Shown piece after piece: positions 26,886-36,477 of a stretch of 64,000 nucleotides of DNA. Where the stretch lies: positions 124,001 through 188,000 of the forward strand of contig CAYQUO010000003.1 of NCBI GenBank assembly GCA_964420835.1, in the 5' to 3' direction. Under the pieces are notes generated by a model. The model was not told where the DNA came from. It saw only the letters and a list, made by a program, of their open reading frames with translations, and made no database searches. The position numbers and the translations under genes were made by a program. Source of the stretch: CAYQUO01 sp964420835. GTDB taxonomy: Bacteria > Chloroflexota > Anaerolineae > Anaerolineales > Anaerolineaceae. Numbering within the stretch: position 1 is the stretch's first letter; the number at the start of each line of letters is the position of its first letter.

Positions 26886-27578
26886 ATGGATATGACGAAA
26901 ACCGGTATTCACAGAATCATCCTGGCGATTTCGTTTCTCATGATCATTAATGGATGTGCTCCTGGTCTGGCAACTGGGCCAGCCCTTTTGCCCACCGAAA
27001 ATCAAGCCTGGCCTGTTCCAATCGCTGTTTATCCCATTAAGAAAGGTTTTTCCCGGCATGGCGGCCTGAACGGCTGTCAGTTGGGGTTGGAAGTCGAAAA
27101 TATCGGGCTGGCAAACGAACAGGTTCACCAAATCGTCCATCGTTTGGGAGGGCGCATCCTGGTGGTCGAATCCTGGTTTGTGGGAAACCGGCCTTATACC
27201 CGTTTTGAGATCGCCATCCCCTATGAAATGTGGAGAACCTCCCTCTACGAGTTCACCAGTCTCGGCACCACGGTTCCCATGGCTCCTGCCACAGATGGAC
27301 AAGAGTTGCCAGGCAACTGCCCTGTCTACAGCAATGAGATCTGCTTCACCTTGCTTCTGCAGCAGCGCCTGCCCTCAAGGATTCCTCCAGGCCTGATGAT
27401 TGGCTGGGATCCGGCAGCGACCTTCGACCATGCTTTCCATGTCACCTCAACCATGTTCATTTTCGTTGCCAATGCACTTATCTGGTTAATGGTGGTTGGT
27501 GGTCCTCCCATTCTTATCGCTTGGGCCATATGGCGCCTGTTCCGTCATTTCAGGAACAAACACTCCCTCACCGATTAA
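26886..27578 (+). CDS. lipoprotein with C-terminal membrane segment, unknown function
   Basis: A 230-residue exported protein with a lipobox (IINGC, Cys24) and a second hydrophobic stretch near the C-terminus (MFIFVANALIWLMVVGGPPILIAWAIW, given here in part only as position 191-220), ending in a basic tail. The middle has GLEVENIGLANEQVHQI and ILVVESWF, a pattern reminding me of DUF4349-type envelope proteins, which also have a C-terminal membrane segment. That assignment is weak. GAGGAG lies four bases ahead of ATG 26886 and ten ahead of ATG 26892. It is followed by the VWA lipoprotein gene after 65 bases. Confidence 0.5.
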   Translation: MDMTKTGIHRIILAISFLMIINGCAPGLATGPALLPTENQAWPVPIAVYPIKKGFSRHGGLNGCQLGLEVENIGLANEQVHQIVHRLGGRILVVESWFVGNRPYTRFEIAIPYEMWRTSLYEFTSLGTTVPMAPATDGQELPGNCPVYSNEICFTLLLQQRLPSRIPPGLMIGWDPAATFDHAFHVTSTMFIFVANALIWLMVVGGPPILIAWAIWRLFRHFRNKHSLTD

Positions 27579-27643
27579 TGCTCTTATTACCGGAAGTTCA
27601 GTAACTCGGCCCTTCAAATCCTATGCCATCAAAGGAGAAGAAA

Positions 27644-29395
27644 ATGAAAACCCGAACCTATCCATTGCTCATTCTACTGGTCTGTTTGTGCGCATCCTGT
27701 GCTCCATGGTTCCCCCCGTTGTCTCCAAAACAAACCGAACCACCGGTGGTGGGTGCACCTGCCGTTGAACATCCTACAACGACCCTCCCGCAATCCCCCC
27801 TGGGTGGAGAATCCATGGACGAAACGGAAAAAGCCAACATCGGCCGAGAAGGCCAAACCGGCCAGCAATACACCTCGCCTTCGGCTCCCCAGGAGTATTC
27901 CGTCGGGCAGGATCTGTTTCCACCCGCTCCCATGGCCGGCCTGGTTCCATTTCCACAGCCAACAGCGCTGGCTTCCGCCCCCTTTGCACCGCACCCGCCC
28001 ATTCCAGCACCTGCCAATTCCGCGCCGGCAGATAATTATTTTCAGAACTACGGAATTAATCCGTTCATGGATGCACGCGAAGATCACCTTTCCACATTCG
28101 GGCTGGATGTGGACACCGCCTCCTATTCGGTTGCCCGCAACTATATAAATAGTGGTTTCCTCCCTCCGGCGGATGCGATCCGCGTGGAGGAATTCATCAA
28201 TTCGTTCGATATGGGGTATCCTGCCCCGCCCGGGGTCGCTTTCGGCATTTATGCGGATGGAGCAACATCCCCGTATTGGGATGGAACCCATCTCATTCGG
28301 ATCGGCATACAGGGTTACCAGGTGCCCGAAGCCCGGCGAAAACCTGCCAACCTTGTATTTGTCATCGATGTCTCGGGTTCCATGGCCCAGGATAACCGCC
28401 TTGAACTGGTCAAGCGCTCATTGAGGCTCCTGGTTGATCGCCTTCACCCGGATGACAGGGTGGGCATCGTTGTATACGGCAGCCAAGCCCGAATCCTGCT
28501 CGACCCGGTCAATGGGTCAGACAAAGGCGTCATCCTGGAAGCCATCCAGGCCCTGCAACCGGAAGGTTCCACCAACGCAGAAGCTGGTTTGATCGTTGGC
28601 TATGATATGGCCATGCGGATCTACCGAAATGGGTCCATTAACCGGGTGATCCTTTGCTCTGACGGGGTGGCCAACACCGGTGCCACAGACCCCAATGTCA
28701 TCCTTTCCCGAATTCATGGATACGTCTCCGAGGGCGTTACGCTCACCACGGTGGGTTTTGGCATGGGGAATTTCAATGATGTGTTGATGGAACAGATGGC
28801 TGACAATGGTGATGGCAATTATTTCTATGTGGATACTATTGATGAAGCCAGGAAGGTCTTTGTAGAGAACCTCGTCTCCAACCTGCAGGTTATCGCCCGT
28901 GATGCGAAGGTGCAGGTCGATTTCAACCCCCAAACGGTGGCCCGGTACCGCCTGCTTGGATATGAGAATCGGGCCATCGCCGATCAGGATTTCCGCAATG
29001 ACAGCGTGGATGCGGGTGAGATCGGCGCAGGTCACGGGGTTACCGCCCTGTATGCCGTCCAGTTGTACCCCAGGGCCCAGGGCCGGCTTGCCACTGTACA
29101 ATTGCGCTGGCAGGACCCCGATGACTACAAGGTGCTTGAGATCAATGGGAATGTGAATACTTGGGACCTTGCATCCACCTTTGAAAAGGCAGATCCGCAC
29201 TTTCAACTGGCCGTCATCGTCAGCCAGTTTGCCGAAATCCTGAGGAACAGCCCCTGGTCGGCAGGCACCACACTTCACACCATTCGCAACCAGGCTGCAC
29301 TCCTCTCGGAAAGACTTCCTCGCGACCCGGACGTTCTTGAATTTTATCATCTGGTGGACAGGGCACTTCAGTTGCAGCAATACATATATGAATGA
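27644..29395 (+). CDS. von Willebrand factor A domain lipoprotein (YfbK-like)
   Basis: The 583-residue protein begins with a signal peptide and lipobox CASC (Cys19), then a long Pro/Ala/Gln linker to about residue 130. An N-terminal conserved block (FGLDVDTASYSVARNYI, RVEEFINSF) is typical of the YfbK/DUF3520 family. The VWA domain follows with its metal-ion site DVSGS near residue 242 and the later SDGVAN; the C-terminal DUF3520-like part ends the protein. Such proteins bind other proteins at the cell surface; no enzyme activity is expected. AGGAG six bases before the ATG at 27644 fixes the start. It converges on the alpha-2-macroglobulin gene. Confidence 0.85.
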   Translation: MKTRTYPLLILLVCLCASCAPWFPPLSPKQTEPPVVGAPAVEHPTTTLPQSPLGGESMDETEKANIGREGQTGQQYTSPSAPQEYSVGQDLFPPAPMAGLVPFPQPTALASAPFAPHPPIPAPANSAPADNYFQNYGINPFMDAREDHLSTFGLDVDTASYSVARNYINSGFLPPADAIRVEEFINSFDMGYPAPPGVAFGIYADGATSPYWDGTHLIRIGIQGYQVPEARRKPANLVFVIDVSGSMAQDNRLELVKRSLRLLVDRLHPDDRVGIVVYGSQARILLDPVNGSDKGVILEAIQALQPEGSTNAEAGLIVGYDMAMRIYRNGSINRVILCSDGVANTGATDPNVILSRIHGYVSEGVTLTTVGFGMGNFNDVLMEQMADNGDGNYFYVDTIDEARKVFVENLVSNLQVIARDAKVQVDFNPQTVARYRLLGYENRAIADQDFRNDSVDAGEIGAGHGVTALYAVQLYPRAQGRLATVQLRWQDPDDYKVLEINGNVNTWDLASTFEKADPHFQLAVIVSQFAEILRNSPWSAGTTLHTIRNQAALLSERLPRDPDVLEFYHLVDRALQLQQYIYE

Positions 29396-29407
29396 ATCGG
29401 GAAACTA

Positions 29408-29448
29408 AATAACCAACCCCGGTCTCAAATCTTCCGGGGTTGGTTATT
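29408..29448. terminator. bidirectional terminator between VWA and macroglobulin genes
   Basis: A perfect 15-bp stem (29408-29422 with 29434-29448) with an 11-base loop lies between two convergent genes. Its arms begin with AATAACC and end with GGTTATT, so each strand gets a T-rich 3' end, as expected for a terminator working both ways. Confidence 0.85.
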
Positions 29449-29468
29449 TAAATTAACTTCTGAACGGC

Positions 29469-32400
29469 TTAATCCGTAATTGTTAGTACATTTCCGGCAG
29501 ATGCGCCTTCCACGTCGGGGAAGTAATACTGGTAGGCGTGTGCCGGGATAACCTGGAATTCTCCGGTTTGTATCGGCAACAGACGGTAAACCAGTTGGTA
29601 AGTCCCTGCAGGGAGATATTCTGCAACCCAGCGTATCCGATCATGATAAATACTGGGTTTGCCAAACCACCACCATCCCCAGCCATCCTGCAGAGACCCG
29701 CTCCATTCAGCCGGGTTGTAAACCTCCAGGCCCTGCTGGCTGGTCTTCAGTGAAGTGTCCAGGATCTCGGTCCCAGCCGGAATGGTATCCTCTACAACCA
29801 CGGTATAACCGTCCTCCGGAAGGGTAAGGGTTAACCGAACCAGGACGCTTCCATTCCCTTCTGCAGCCAGGGGAACGGTATTGATGGCCGGGCACGACTT
29901 GCGGGTGCATCCGGTTCCCCCGGCATGGTAACTGCGGGAGAGGATCAACCCGTGTTCAAGCGGGCGTGCCTGGCCGGCAGGCTGGAAGAGTTGCAGAAAG
30001 GACCTGTAGTACAATCGACCGTTCCCTGGCCCATGTTGAATGCGCAGGGCATTGGAGGAACCCGGATACAGGTCGCTGATCGGCAAACTGCTGCCAACAG
30101 CGGTGAGGGAATCCGGTCCACTGGCTCTTCCTTCAACGATCGTTCGCCGGTTTATGGACGCCGAGTAGGTGTAATCCGACTGCAGGTCAGCCGTTCCCGC
30201 CAATACTTGTGAAAGCGCCTTTAGGACCCAGGCAGATTCGTAACTGGAATTCCATCCACCCATCGGGTTCCGTTCCAGGACGAGTTTCCGGGTGGCATCG
30301 ATCAGCAATTGTGACGCCGGGTCAATTTCGGCCAGAGCCATTGCCACAATGGCAGTATTGAACAATGGTGAACTGTAATTTCTCCAGGAGGGAGATCCAT
30401 CCTGCCACATAGCCCCGCTGCCTGAGCGGTGCGCCTCTGCGAGCACTTCGGAGAGCAGGGAGGCCGCCCGGGGATCGGTCGGATCTGCCCGGTGAAGAAG
30501 AATGGAAAGCAACGCCTTGGACCACGGGTTAAGGAAATCCTTTTCAGGCAGGAATTTGGCAGGGGCATATTCATATCCTGCCTCCCAAAGCGCAAACAAT
30601 TGAAGTATGCGCCGGTCATATTGCCAGGTTTCGGTGATCCCAGTTCCCGTCTTATTCTCCAGGAATTGACGGCACCGCTGTAGAGCATCGTCATTGAAAT
30701 GGAAACCCTGCTTTTTGGCTTCACCAAGTGCCAGCATGGCATACGTCGAAATGAGATCATCGCTGGCATTCCCCTGCACCCATCCCCATCCGCCATCATC
30801 ATTTTGCTGGCCAAGAACATTTTCAAGCCCTTTCTTGATTTCTTTCTCCAATTCAGCCTTTAAGGAGGGCGCATCCAAGCGGAAATGAATGATCACCTGG
30901 TTGGTTGAAAGGTTGGCAAACAGCCGGGATAACACCGGTTCGGTAAAATCGGTCGGATATGTTTTCATTGCCTTCAACCCACTCAGGATGGTCGCCGCCA
31001 GTGAAGGAGCAATCTCCAGGTCCAGCCGACCTGAATCCGGGTTGAAGGATGCCGGCAGGCTGATGATTTCCAACTTCTCGCCCGGCTCGCTCAGCACGCC
31101 ATTGGCAGCATACGTTCTGGGAACCTGGTACCTCAGAACCGGTAAAGGACCCTGTTCAGGTGTGGCGGCATCCTCCAGGGTGCCGGCAGAGGCTCCAAAC
31201 ACCATGTCCACTTTTTCCACCGGAAGTACCGTACCCCACCAGCCCACTTGCACCTGTGTGCCGGTTTGCAGGTGAACCAGTTGGGTCTGAGCGCCCGGGT
31301 CATCCAGTCTAAATCCGGTTGATTGGAGGTTCACATCCACATCCAGGTCAGTGCCCGAATTATTGTGCACCCATGCTCCCATCCGGACATGGTCACCTGC
31401 AACCAGAAAACCCGGCGTGACAGGCCTCACCATAAGCGCCTTGGAGGTCACCACCTCGCCGGAGGCTTCCCCCACCAGGGTATCCCCGGTTAATCCCCTG
31501 AACAAGGCTGACCATGTCGTCAGGTTGTCCGGCAACTTCAGGTCCACAAAAGCCCTTCCGTTGCTGTCGGTTTCGATCATTCCATTCCAAAAGGCTGTAT
31601 CGGCAAATTTCTCCCGAACACTGGGGGTTGCCAGGCCGTCACCGGCACCACCGAGCCCCCCAATTGGCATCAGGGCGATCCTTCCCCCATAGCCTGCCAG
31701 CGAGGTGCTCGTCCGTACCCCCAGGGGTTGGTTCCCGTAAAAAGCCTCCGCGATCCCTTCAGCGTTCGGGTCTGCCAGTGCCAGTACGGCCTTGTCGACC
31801 ACCGAAAGGGAAAATTCTCCTTTTACGGGGTTGCCTTGGTTGTCCGTAACCTGCATATTAAAGCGAACTTCTGCCCCCGGTACGGTTCGCACAGGGTCTG
31901 GAACCATGGTGACCTTCAAGGTTTGGGCAACCGGTGTCACCGGAAGGTTAATGTACCCCATGCGAAAATCCGGCGCTCCGTCCTGGGAGCGGCGTCCCAG
32001 TAGCGTTACCGAGAGGTAGACATTGGGGGCATCATCATCTGTAAGCGGAAGTTCCCATTCATAGCCGGTGCCGCTCACCTGGATCACCTGCGATTGCATT
32101 ACCCGGCCCCGTTCAACAGTGAGCAGGGCAGATCCGGTCTCACCAAACAGGTTGGGGAAAAAGACTCTCGCAGTCTGACCAGGATTGTAAGAGGGGGAAT
32201 CGGTAGTCAGCCTTAAATGCTGGTTGGGCAACCTTGGCCAGGTTGCCTGCCCGGGGCCACTGACCCATAATAATTCGTCTGTTGTTCCTCCACCACCCGT
32301 TAAGAGCACACGATAAGTGCCTGGCTGTGGAGGGATAAATTCGATCCGGGCCCGGCCAAGGGTGTCTGTCCTCAGGTCCACATTGGATATGGTTTTGTAT

Positions 32401-35400
32401 TCCGGGCGGATACTGCTGATGCCCATTGAGATGTCAAATGCTTCGGCTTCCACCCAGGTCACTTCCTGGAATTCGGCATGGATGTCCCGCTCTCCGCTGG
32501 GCACCTTTTGCCGGTCCACGCTGACAACCGCCATGCCAAAAGGCTGACCGGATTGGCCTATCCACGATTCCGGGCGTATGCCAATATAAAAATCCGCGGA
32601 ATGGACAAGAATGCTGGCCCTGCTGCTCACCGAACGTCCGCTGTTTTCTTCACCCGTGACCTCAAGCGTCAGCTGCTGCCGATCACTGCTGTGCATCAAT
32701 GCCTGCAGTTCATCATTGCTGATTTCAATATCCAGGTATCCATTGCGATCTGTCTCCCCCTTCCCCTCGGTCAGATACGTCCCCAATTGACCGAACTCGG
32801 AATATGTTGTGCTCATCGTGGTCCATCCCATGTCGGTCGAACCGGAATGGAACCCTTCCAGCAGGTCCAAGTGACTGGGGGATGCATACAGTGTCCAATG
32901 TACAGGCAGGTCCGACACAGGCCCGCCAAAGTAATACCGCGCCCGAATACGGGCCAGGAATTTGTCTCCCGGCTGCAGGTCGTCTTGTGGCAGATCCACC
33001 TTCAACTCAAATTCGGGTTTCCGGTATTCTGCCACCTGAAAACCCAAGTGGACAAACCCTGCATCTTCAGTCTCGATGGAATAATACCCTGGTTGGGCAT
33101 CTTCCGGCAGTGAAACAGAACCTGAGGCAGTTCCATACCTGCTGAGAGGAAGATGCAGGGTGGCTATCGTGGGCCGGCTGCCAAGAACATAGTCATATTC
33201 TCCATAAACAGTCAATTTCACCTGCTGGATATCGGGGAGGGAATATCGGCCATTGTTCGCCTTGCGGACGATCAGGCGGAGGTTCACCTGTTGTCCAGGC
33301 CGATAGATCGGCCGGTCAGTATAGAGATAGGTTTTCAGGGGTTCAGGGCTTGATTCGGAAGGCAGATCAAAATCCCAGGCTTCCACACCGCTGGTCCAAC
33401 TGTCCATCCCAAAGGCAAAATCACTCTCGCCGGGCATTCCACTGGTGATGTAGATCCGCTGATCAGAGCCAAGGCTTTCAGGCAGGGCAAAGGTTGCCAG
33501 GCCAGCCGCATTCGTCATTCCTTTCCCAATGACCTGGTTGGATCCATTCAACAGCGCCAGTTCAGTATCAGCCAGCGGTTGTCCGTCCGAGAGATGCGTT
33601 GCCCACACCACTACCGTCCCCTGCCCCCGCTTGATCGTCAACTGCACATCACTTGAAATTAATAGGAAAGGCTGCGGTTGTTGAGCATACTCCTGGCTTA
33701 CCAGTTCCGAAGATAGGAACTGGACATGATAGATGCCAGTGGCCAGTTTGTCCCCGCTCTGAACCGTGGGGATTTCCACCATCCGGCTCACATTCCGTGG
33801 CAGGCCGGTGTGAACCCTGTGGGAATACTCCGGCAATTCCACGGGCGGCAAGTCCCCGTAGGGAAGGTCCTGTAACTTGAAATATGTCTGAAGATTGATC
33901 TGCCTCCAATTTACTGTGATGCTGTTCAGGTTGGCAGCCTGTGCGGTTAACACTGGCCGGTCCGGGGGAACAAAAAGGGTTCGTGAACCGGCAAATTGTG
34001 CTGGGACGATCAGGGAAGGCTCTGGGGGTGAGGTTGTGAAAGACAGGCGAATGGTCCTTCCCAGTGCCATCCCCCAACGGTCCAGGAGTCCGGGGCTGAT
34101 CGTTAAGGAATACCTGGTGTCCGAAGAGAAGAAGCCGGAGATGTAAACCGTCCGTCCATCCTGCGAGAGGGACATATTTTCCTGGGCGATCGCTGGTTTG
34201 AAAAGGATCTGTTCCTTTAGCGGCTGCCTTTTCAAAGGCGCATTGAACTCAAGGATCACGGTGTTGTAACTGTATCGGTTATCCATTATCGAACCGTTTG
34301 CGGGGTCAGACCTTAACAAATCCAGGACTGGAGTTGTGGAAAAAGCAACCTCAAGGCGTTCCGGCAGGGCTGACCCTCCAGCGGAGAGAGCACCGGTATC
34401 CAGGGTCAGGAAAACGGTGGCCCCGCGGGGAAGCAGTTGCTTTGGCGTAAACCTCACCTTGGCAGGTTGTTCGTCCCACTCAAAACTGCCCGTGATCTCA
34501 TTGCCTTCCTTATCATGTAAATGAAAATTTTCCTCCACGCTGGTGGGGTTCATCGGCTGATTAAATGTGAGGCTGAACGGTGCATCAAGGTCAACCGGCA
34601 CCTCTGTTTCAGGGAAAATGCCCAGAACTGCAGGCTGGGCGGTGCCAAAAACCCAGTCCTCCGTGCCAATCGTTGGGTCCAGGCTCATGCCGGCACTGCT
34701 GGTGAGGTTTGGATTCAATCGAACGGTAACCTCTGCTCCTGATGCCATGGTGGGCTCGGGGTAGAAAATATAGGAACTTGTGTTTAGCCATTCCCCCCTC
34801 CCGGTAACGGGAGGTTGAAGCGAAAAGGCGGGTGTGAAAGATTGCGCATCGGCTCCAAGCGGCATCACCGCCTGGTTGAAAGTAACCATCACCGGAGAGG
34901 TTGGGTTCTGTTCAATACTTCCCGGGGCAGGGATTCGCTCATTCACCTTGAGGCTGGCTCCAGTTTCAAGAGACAGTTCAAGGTCGGCAGCCAGGTTCAT
35001 TCCGCCGGCTGCCCGGGCTTCCTTGTTTATGGAAAACAAGACCTTCGCAGCCGGCGGCAGCCTGCCTTCCGGGGTCCATTTTATTGTCCTGTTATCCTTC
35101 CATTCGAAACGCCCCGGGATCTGTGGCTGCATGGACAAGGCGGAAATAACGCTCTCCTTGTCCATCTGTTGATCGAAATAAAAGACCACGCCCTCGGCGG
35201 GGAGGATGGTTCCTCCATCTGGAGGCTGTGTTTCCATGAGGATGGGGGGCAGGTTTTCCTTTTCAACGGGCTGAACATCCTTGCTGGGAGAGGAAACGGG
35301 GTGCGTACTGGAACCAGCAACCTGGCAGGCCATGCTGACCAGGATCAACAATGTCAATCCGATCCAGGCCCTCCTGCCCTTCCAGTTGGTACCGGAAAAT

Positions 35401-35414
35401 AAAACCCGCCGCAT
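29469..35414 (-). CDS. alpha-2-macroglobulin family lipoprotein lacking the thioester motif
   Basis: At 1981 residues this is the largest gene here. A signal peptide with lipobox SMAC (Cys30) anchors it; several Ig-like Big_5 domains (repeated VTFNQAV, FSLTFNQPMNP, VILEFNAPL) lead to macroglobulin MG domains (TYLYTDRPIYRPGQQVNLR), the A2M core (AFWNGMIETDSNGRAFVDLKLPD) and an alpha-helical thioester-like domain (DDGGWGWVQGNASD). Where thioester forms have a Cys-x-Glu-Gln, this one reads YPTDFTEPVLSRL (about residue 1485), so the bond cannot form. The family traps proteases in the periplasm or at the surface. AAGGAG seven bases upstream supports the ATG at 35414. Confidence 0.9.
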   Translation of the reverse strand: MRRVLFSGTNWKGRRAWIGLTLLILVSMACQVAGSSTHPVSSPSKDVQPVEKENLPPILMETQPPDGGTILPAEGVVFYFDQQMDKESVISALSMQPQIPGRFEWKDNRTIKWTPEGRLPPAAKVLFSINKEARAAGGMNLAADLELSLETGASLKVNERIPAPGSIEQNPTSPVMVTFNQAVMPLGADAQSFTPAFSLQPPVTGRGEWLNTSSYIFYPEPTMASGAEVTVRLNPNLTSSAGMSLDPTIGTEDWVFGTAQPAVLGIFPETEVPVDLDAPFSLTFNQPMNPTSVEENFHLHDKEGNEITGSFEWDEQPAKVRFTPKQLLPRGATVFLTLDTGALSAGGSALPERLEVAFSTTPVLDLLRSDPANGSIMDNRYSYNTVILEFNAPLKRQPLKEQILFKPAIAQENMSLSQDGRTVYISGFFSSDTRYSLTISPGLLDRWGMALGRTIRLSFTTSPPEPSLIVPAQFAGSRTLFVPPDRPVLTAQAANLNSITVNWRQINLQTYFKLQDLPYGDLPPVELPEYSHRVHTGLPRNVSRMVEIPTVQSGDKLATGIYHVQFLSSELVSQEYAQQPQPFLLISSDVQLTIKRGQGTVVVWATHLSDGQPLADTELALLNGSNQVIGKGMTNAAGLATFALPESLGSDQRIYITSGMPGESDFAFGMDSWTSGVEAWDFDLPSESSPEPLKTYLYTDRPIYRPGQQVNLRLIVRKANNGRYSLPDIQQVKLTVYGEYDYVLGSRPTIATLHLPLSRYGTASGSVSLPEDAQPGYYSIETEDAGFVHLGFQVAEYRKPEFELKVDLPQDDLQPGDKFLARIRARYYFGGPVSDLPVHWTLYASPSHLDLLEGFHSGSTDMGWTTMSTTYSEFGQLGTYLTEGKGETDRNGYLDIEISNDELQALMHSSDRQQLTLEVTGEENSGRSVSSRASILVHSADFYIGIRPESWIGQSGQPFGMAVVSVDRQKVPSGERDIHAEFQEVTWVEAEAFDISMGISSIRPEYKTISNVDLRTDTLGRARIEFIPPQPGTYRVLLTGGGGTTDELLWVSGPGQATWPRLPNQHLRLTTDSPSYNPGQTARVFFPNLFGETGSALLTVERGRVMQSQVIQVSGTGYEWELPLTDDDAPNVYLSVTLLGRRSQDGAPDFRMGYINLPVTPVAQTLKVTMVPDPVRTVPGAEVRFNMQVTDNQGNPVKGEFSLSVVDKAVLALADPNAEGIAEAFYGNQPLGVRTSTSLAGYGGRIALMPIGGLGGAGDGLATPSVREKFADTAFWNGMIETDSNGRAFVDLKLPDNLTTWSALFRGLTGDTLVGEASGEVVTSKALMVRPVTPGFLVAGDHVRMGAWVHNNSGTDLDVDVNLQSTGFRLDDPGAQTQLVHLQTGTQVQVGWWGTVLPVEKVDMVFGASAGTLEDAATPEQGPLPVLRYQVPRTYAANGVLSEPGEKLEIISLPASFNPDSGRLDLEIAPSLAATILSGLKAMKTYPTDFTEPVLSRLFANLSTNQVIIHFRLDAPSLKAELEKEIKKGLENVLGQQNDDGGWGWVQGNASDDLISTYAMLALGEAKKQGFHFNDDALQRCRQFLENKTGTGITETWQYDRRILQLFALWEAGYEYAPAKFLPEKDFLNPWSKALLSILLHRADPTDPRAASLLSEVLAEAHRSGSGAMWQDGSPSWRNYSSPLFNTAIVAMALAEIDPASQLLIDATRKLVLERNPMGGWNSSYESAWVLKALSQVLAGTADLQSDYTYSASINRRTIVEGRASGPDSLTAVGSSLPISDLYPGSSNALRIQHGPGNGRLYYRSFLQLFQPAGQARPLEHGLILSRSYHAGGTGCTRKSCPAINTVPLAAEGNGSVLVRLTLTLPEDGYTVVVEDTIPAGTEILDTSLKTSQQGLEVYNPAEWSGSLQDGWGWWWFGKPSIYHDRIRWVAEYLPAGTYQLVYRLLPIQTGEFQVIPAHAYQYYFPDVEGASAGNVLTITD

Positions 35415-35523
35415 GGTTGCACTCCTTTCAGGACGCCAGTATTCCCATGGGATTATACTCTTGCATGGATGAAAATAGGTTACGCCCCCATTAGCCAAAT
35501 TATTGGCAGGTCAGGTCCCTGGT

Positions 35524-36477
35524 TTATCCGTTCGAAGCACCGTGAAGGCGCGGGTCCAGCACATCCCTCAGGCCATCTCCCAACAGGTTGAAGGACAGCA
35601 CTGTGAACATGATGGCCAAACCGGGGAAGAACACCAGGTGTGGAGCATTGAAAATGCTGTTTCGTTCCTCGCCCAGCATTAAACCCCATTCCGGTCGCGG
35701 GGGTTCAGCACCCAGGCCCAGGAAACTCAACGCAGCGGCATCCAGGATGGCAGTGGCAATACCCAGGGTGCCCTGGACAATGAGGGGAGAGATCGCGTTC
35801 GGCAGCACGCGGCTGAAGAGGATCTGCACCGGGGATGCGCCCAGCGCCCGTGAGGCTGATACATAATCAAGTTCCTTGACAGCCAGCACTGTCGAACGGA
35901 TCAGGCGTGCAAAACGCGGGATGGAGACGATGCCGATGGCAATCAGGGCGTTGATCAGCCCGATCCCCAGGACGGCCACAATGGCTATGGCCAGCAGCAG
36001 ACTGGGAAAAGCCATCAGAACATCCATCACCCGCATGATGATGTCATCCACCCATCCGCCGACAAAACCGGCTATCGCTCCGATCAGGCCGCCAACGAGG
36101 ATGGCAAAACTGATGGTGGCCAGCCCTACCTGCAGGGAGAGGCGTGAACCAAAGACCACCCTGGAAAAGAGGTCGCGGCTGTTACCGTCGATCCCGAAAA
36201 TATGTTCTTCCTTGTCCGCCGGACACCCGAGCAGGTGGATGCAGGGGGTGTCGCGGCGCTTGGCCGTTTTAATCAACGCAGTTGGGTCAAACGGGGCGAT
36301 CACATCGGCAAAGATGGCCACCAGGACCAGGAAACAAAGCATGGCCATTCCAACCTGCGCAGATCGATGACGAACCAGCCTGCGCAGGGCCTCCCTGGCT
36401 GGTGATTGACGGGAGTAGTTCGTAGTGTTGGCAATCTGTGTTTCCGTGATTTGCATGTTCCTGACCAGGTTTTTCAC
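35524..36477 (-). CDS. peptide/oligopeptide ABC transporter permease (DppC/OppC type)
   Basis: A 317-residue permease with an N-terminal membrane segment (GMAMLCFLVLVAIFADVIAPFDP), the usual OppC outer loop containing HIFGIDGNSRDLFSR, and the EAA cytoplasmic loop (SRALGASPVQILFSRVLPNAI) that docks the ATPase. The loop contains an extra Cys pair (CIHLLGC). It overlaps the preceding permease by four bases (GTGA), so GTG at 36477 is listed; an ATG at 36456 is possible. No ATPase gene follows; the next gene on this strand is the macroglobulin end of the previous unit. Confidence 0.9.
   Translation of the reverse strand: MKNLVRNMQITETQIANTTNYSRQSPAREALRRLVRHRSAQVGMAMLCFLVLVAIFADVIAPFDPTALIKTAKRRDTPCIHLLGCPADKEEHIFGIDGNSRDLFSRVVFGSRLSLQVGLATISFAILVGGLIGAIAGFVGGWVDDIIMRVMDVLMAFPSLLLAIAIVAVLGIGLINALIAIGIVSIPRFARLIRSTVLAVKELDYVSASRALGASPVQILFSRVLPNAISPLIVQGTLGIATAILDAAALSFLGLGAEPPRPEWGLMLGEERNSIFNAPHLVFFPGLAIMFTVLSFNLLGDGLRDVLDPRLHGASNG

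Noticed and set aside
28517..29380. 287-codon open frame on the minus strand
   Set aside because: Antisense to the VWA lipoprotein gene; no motifs.
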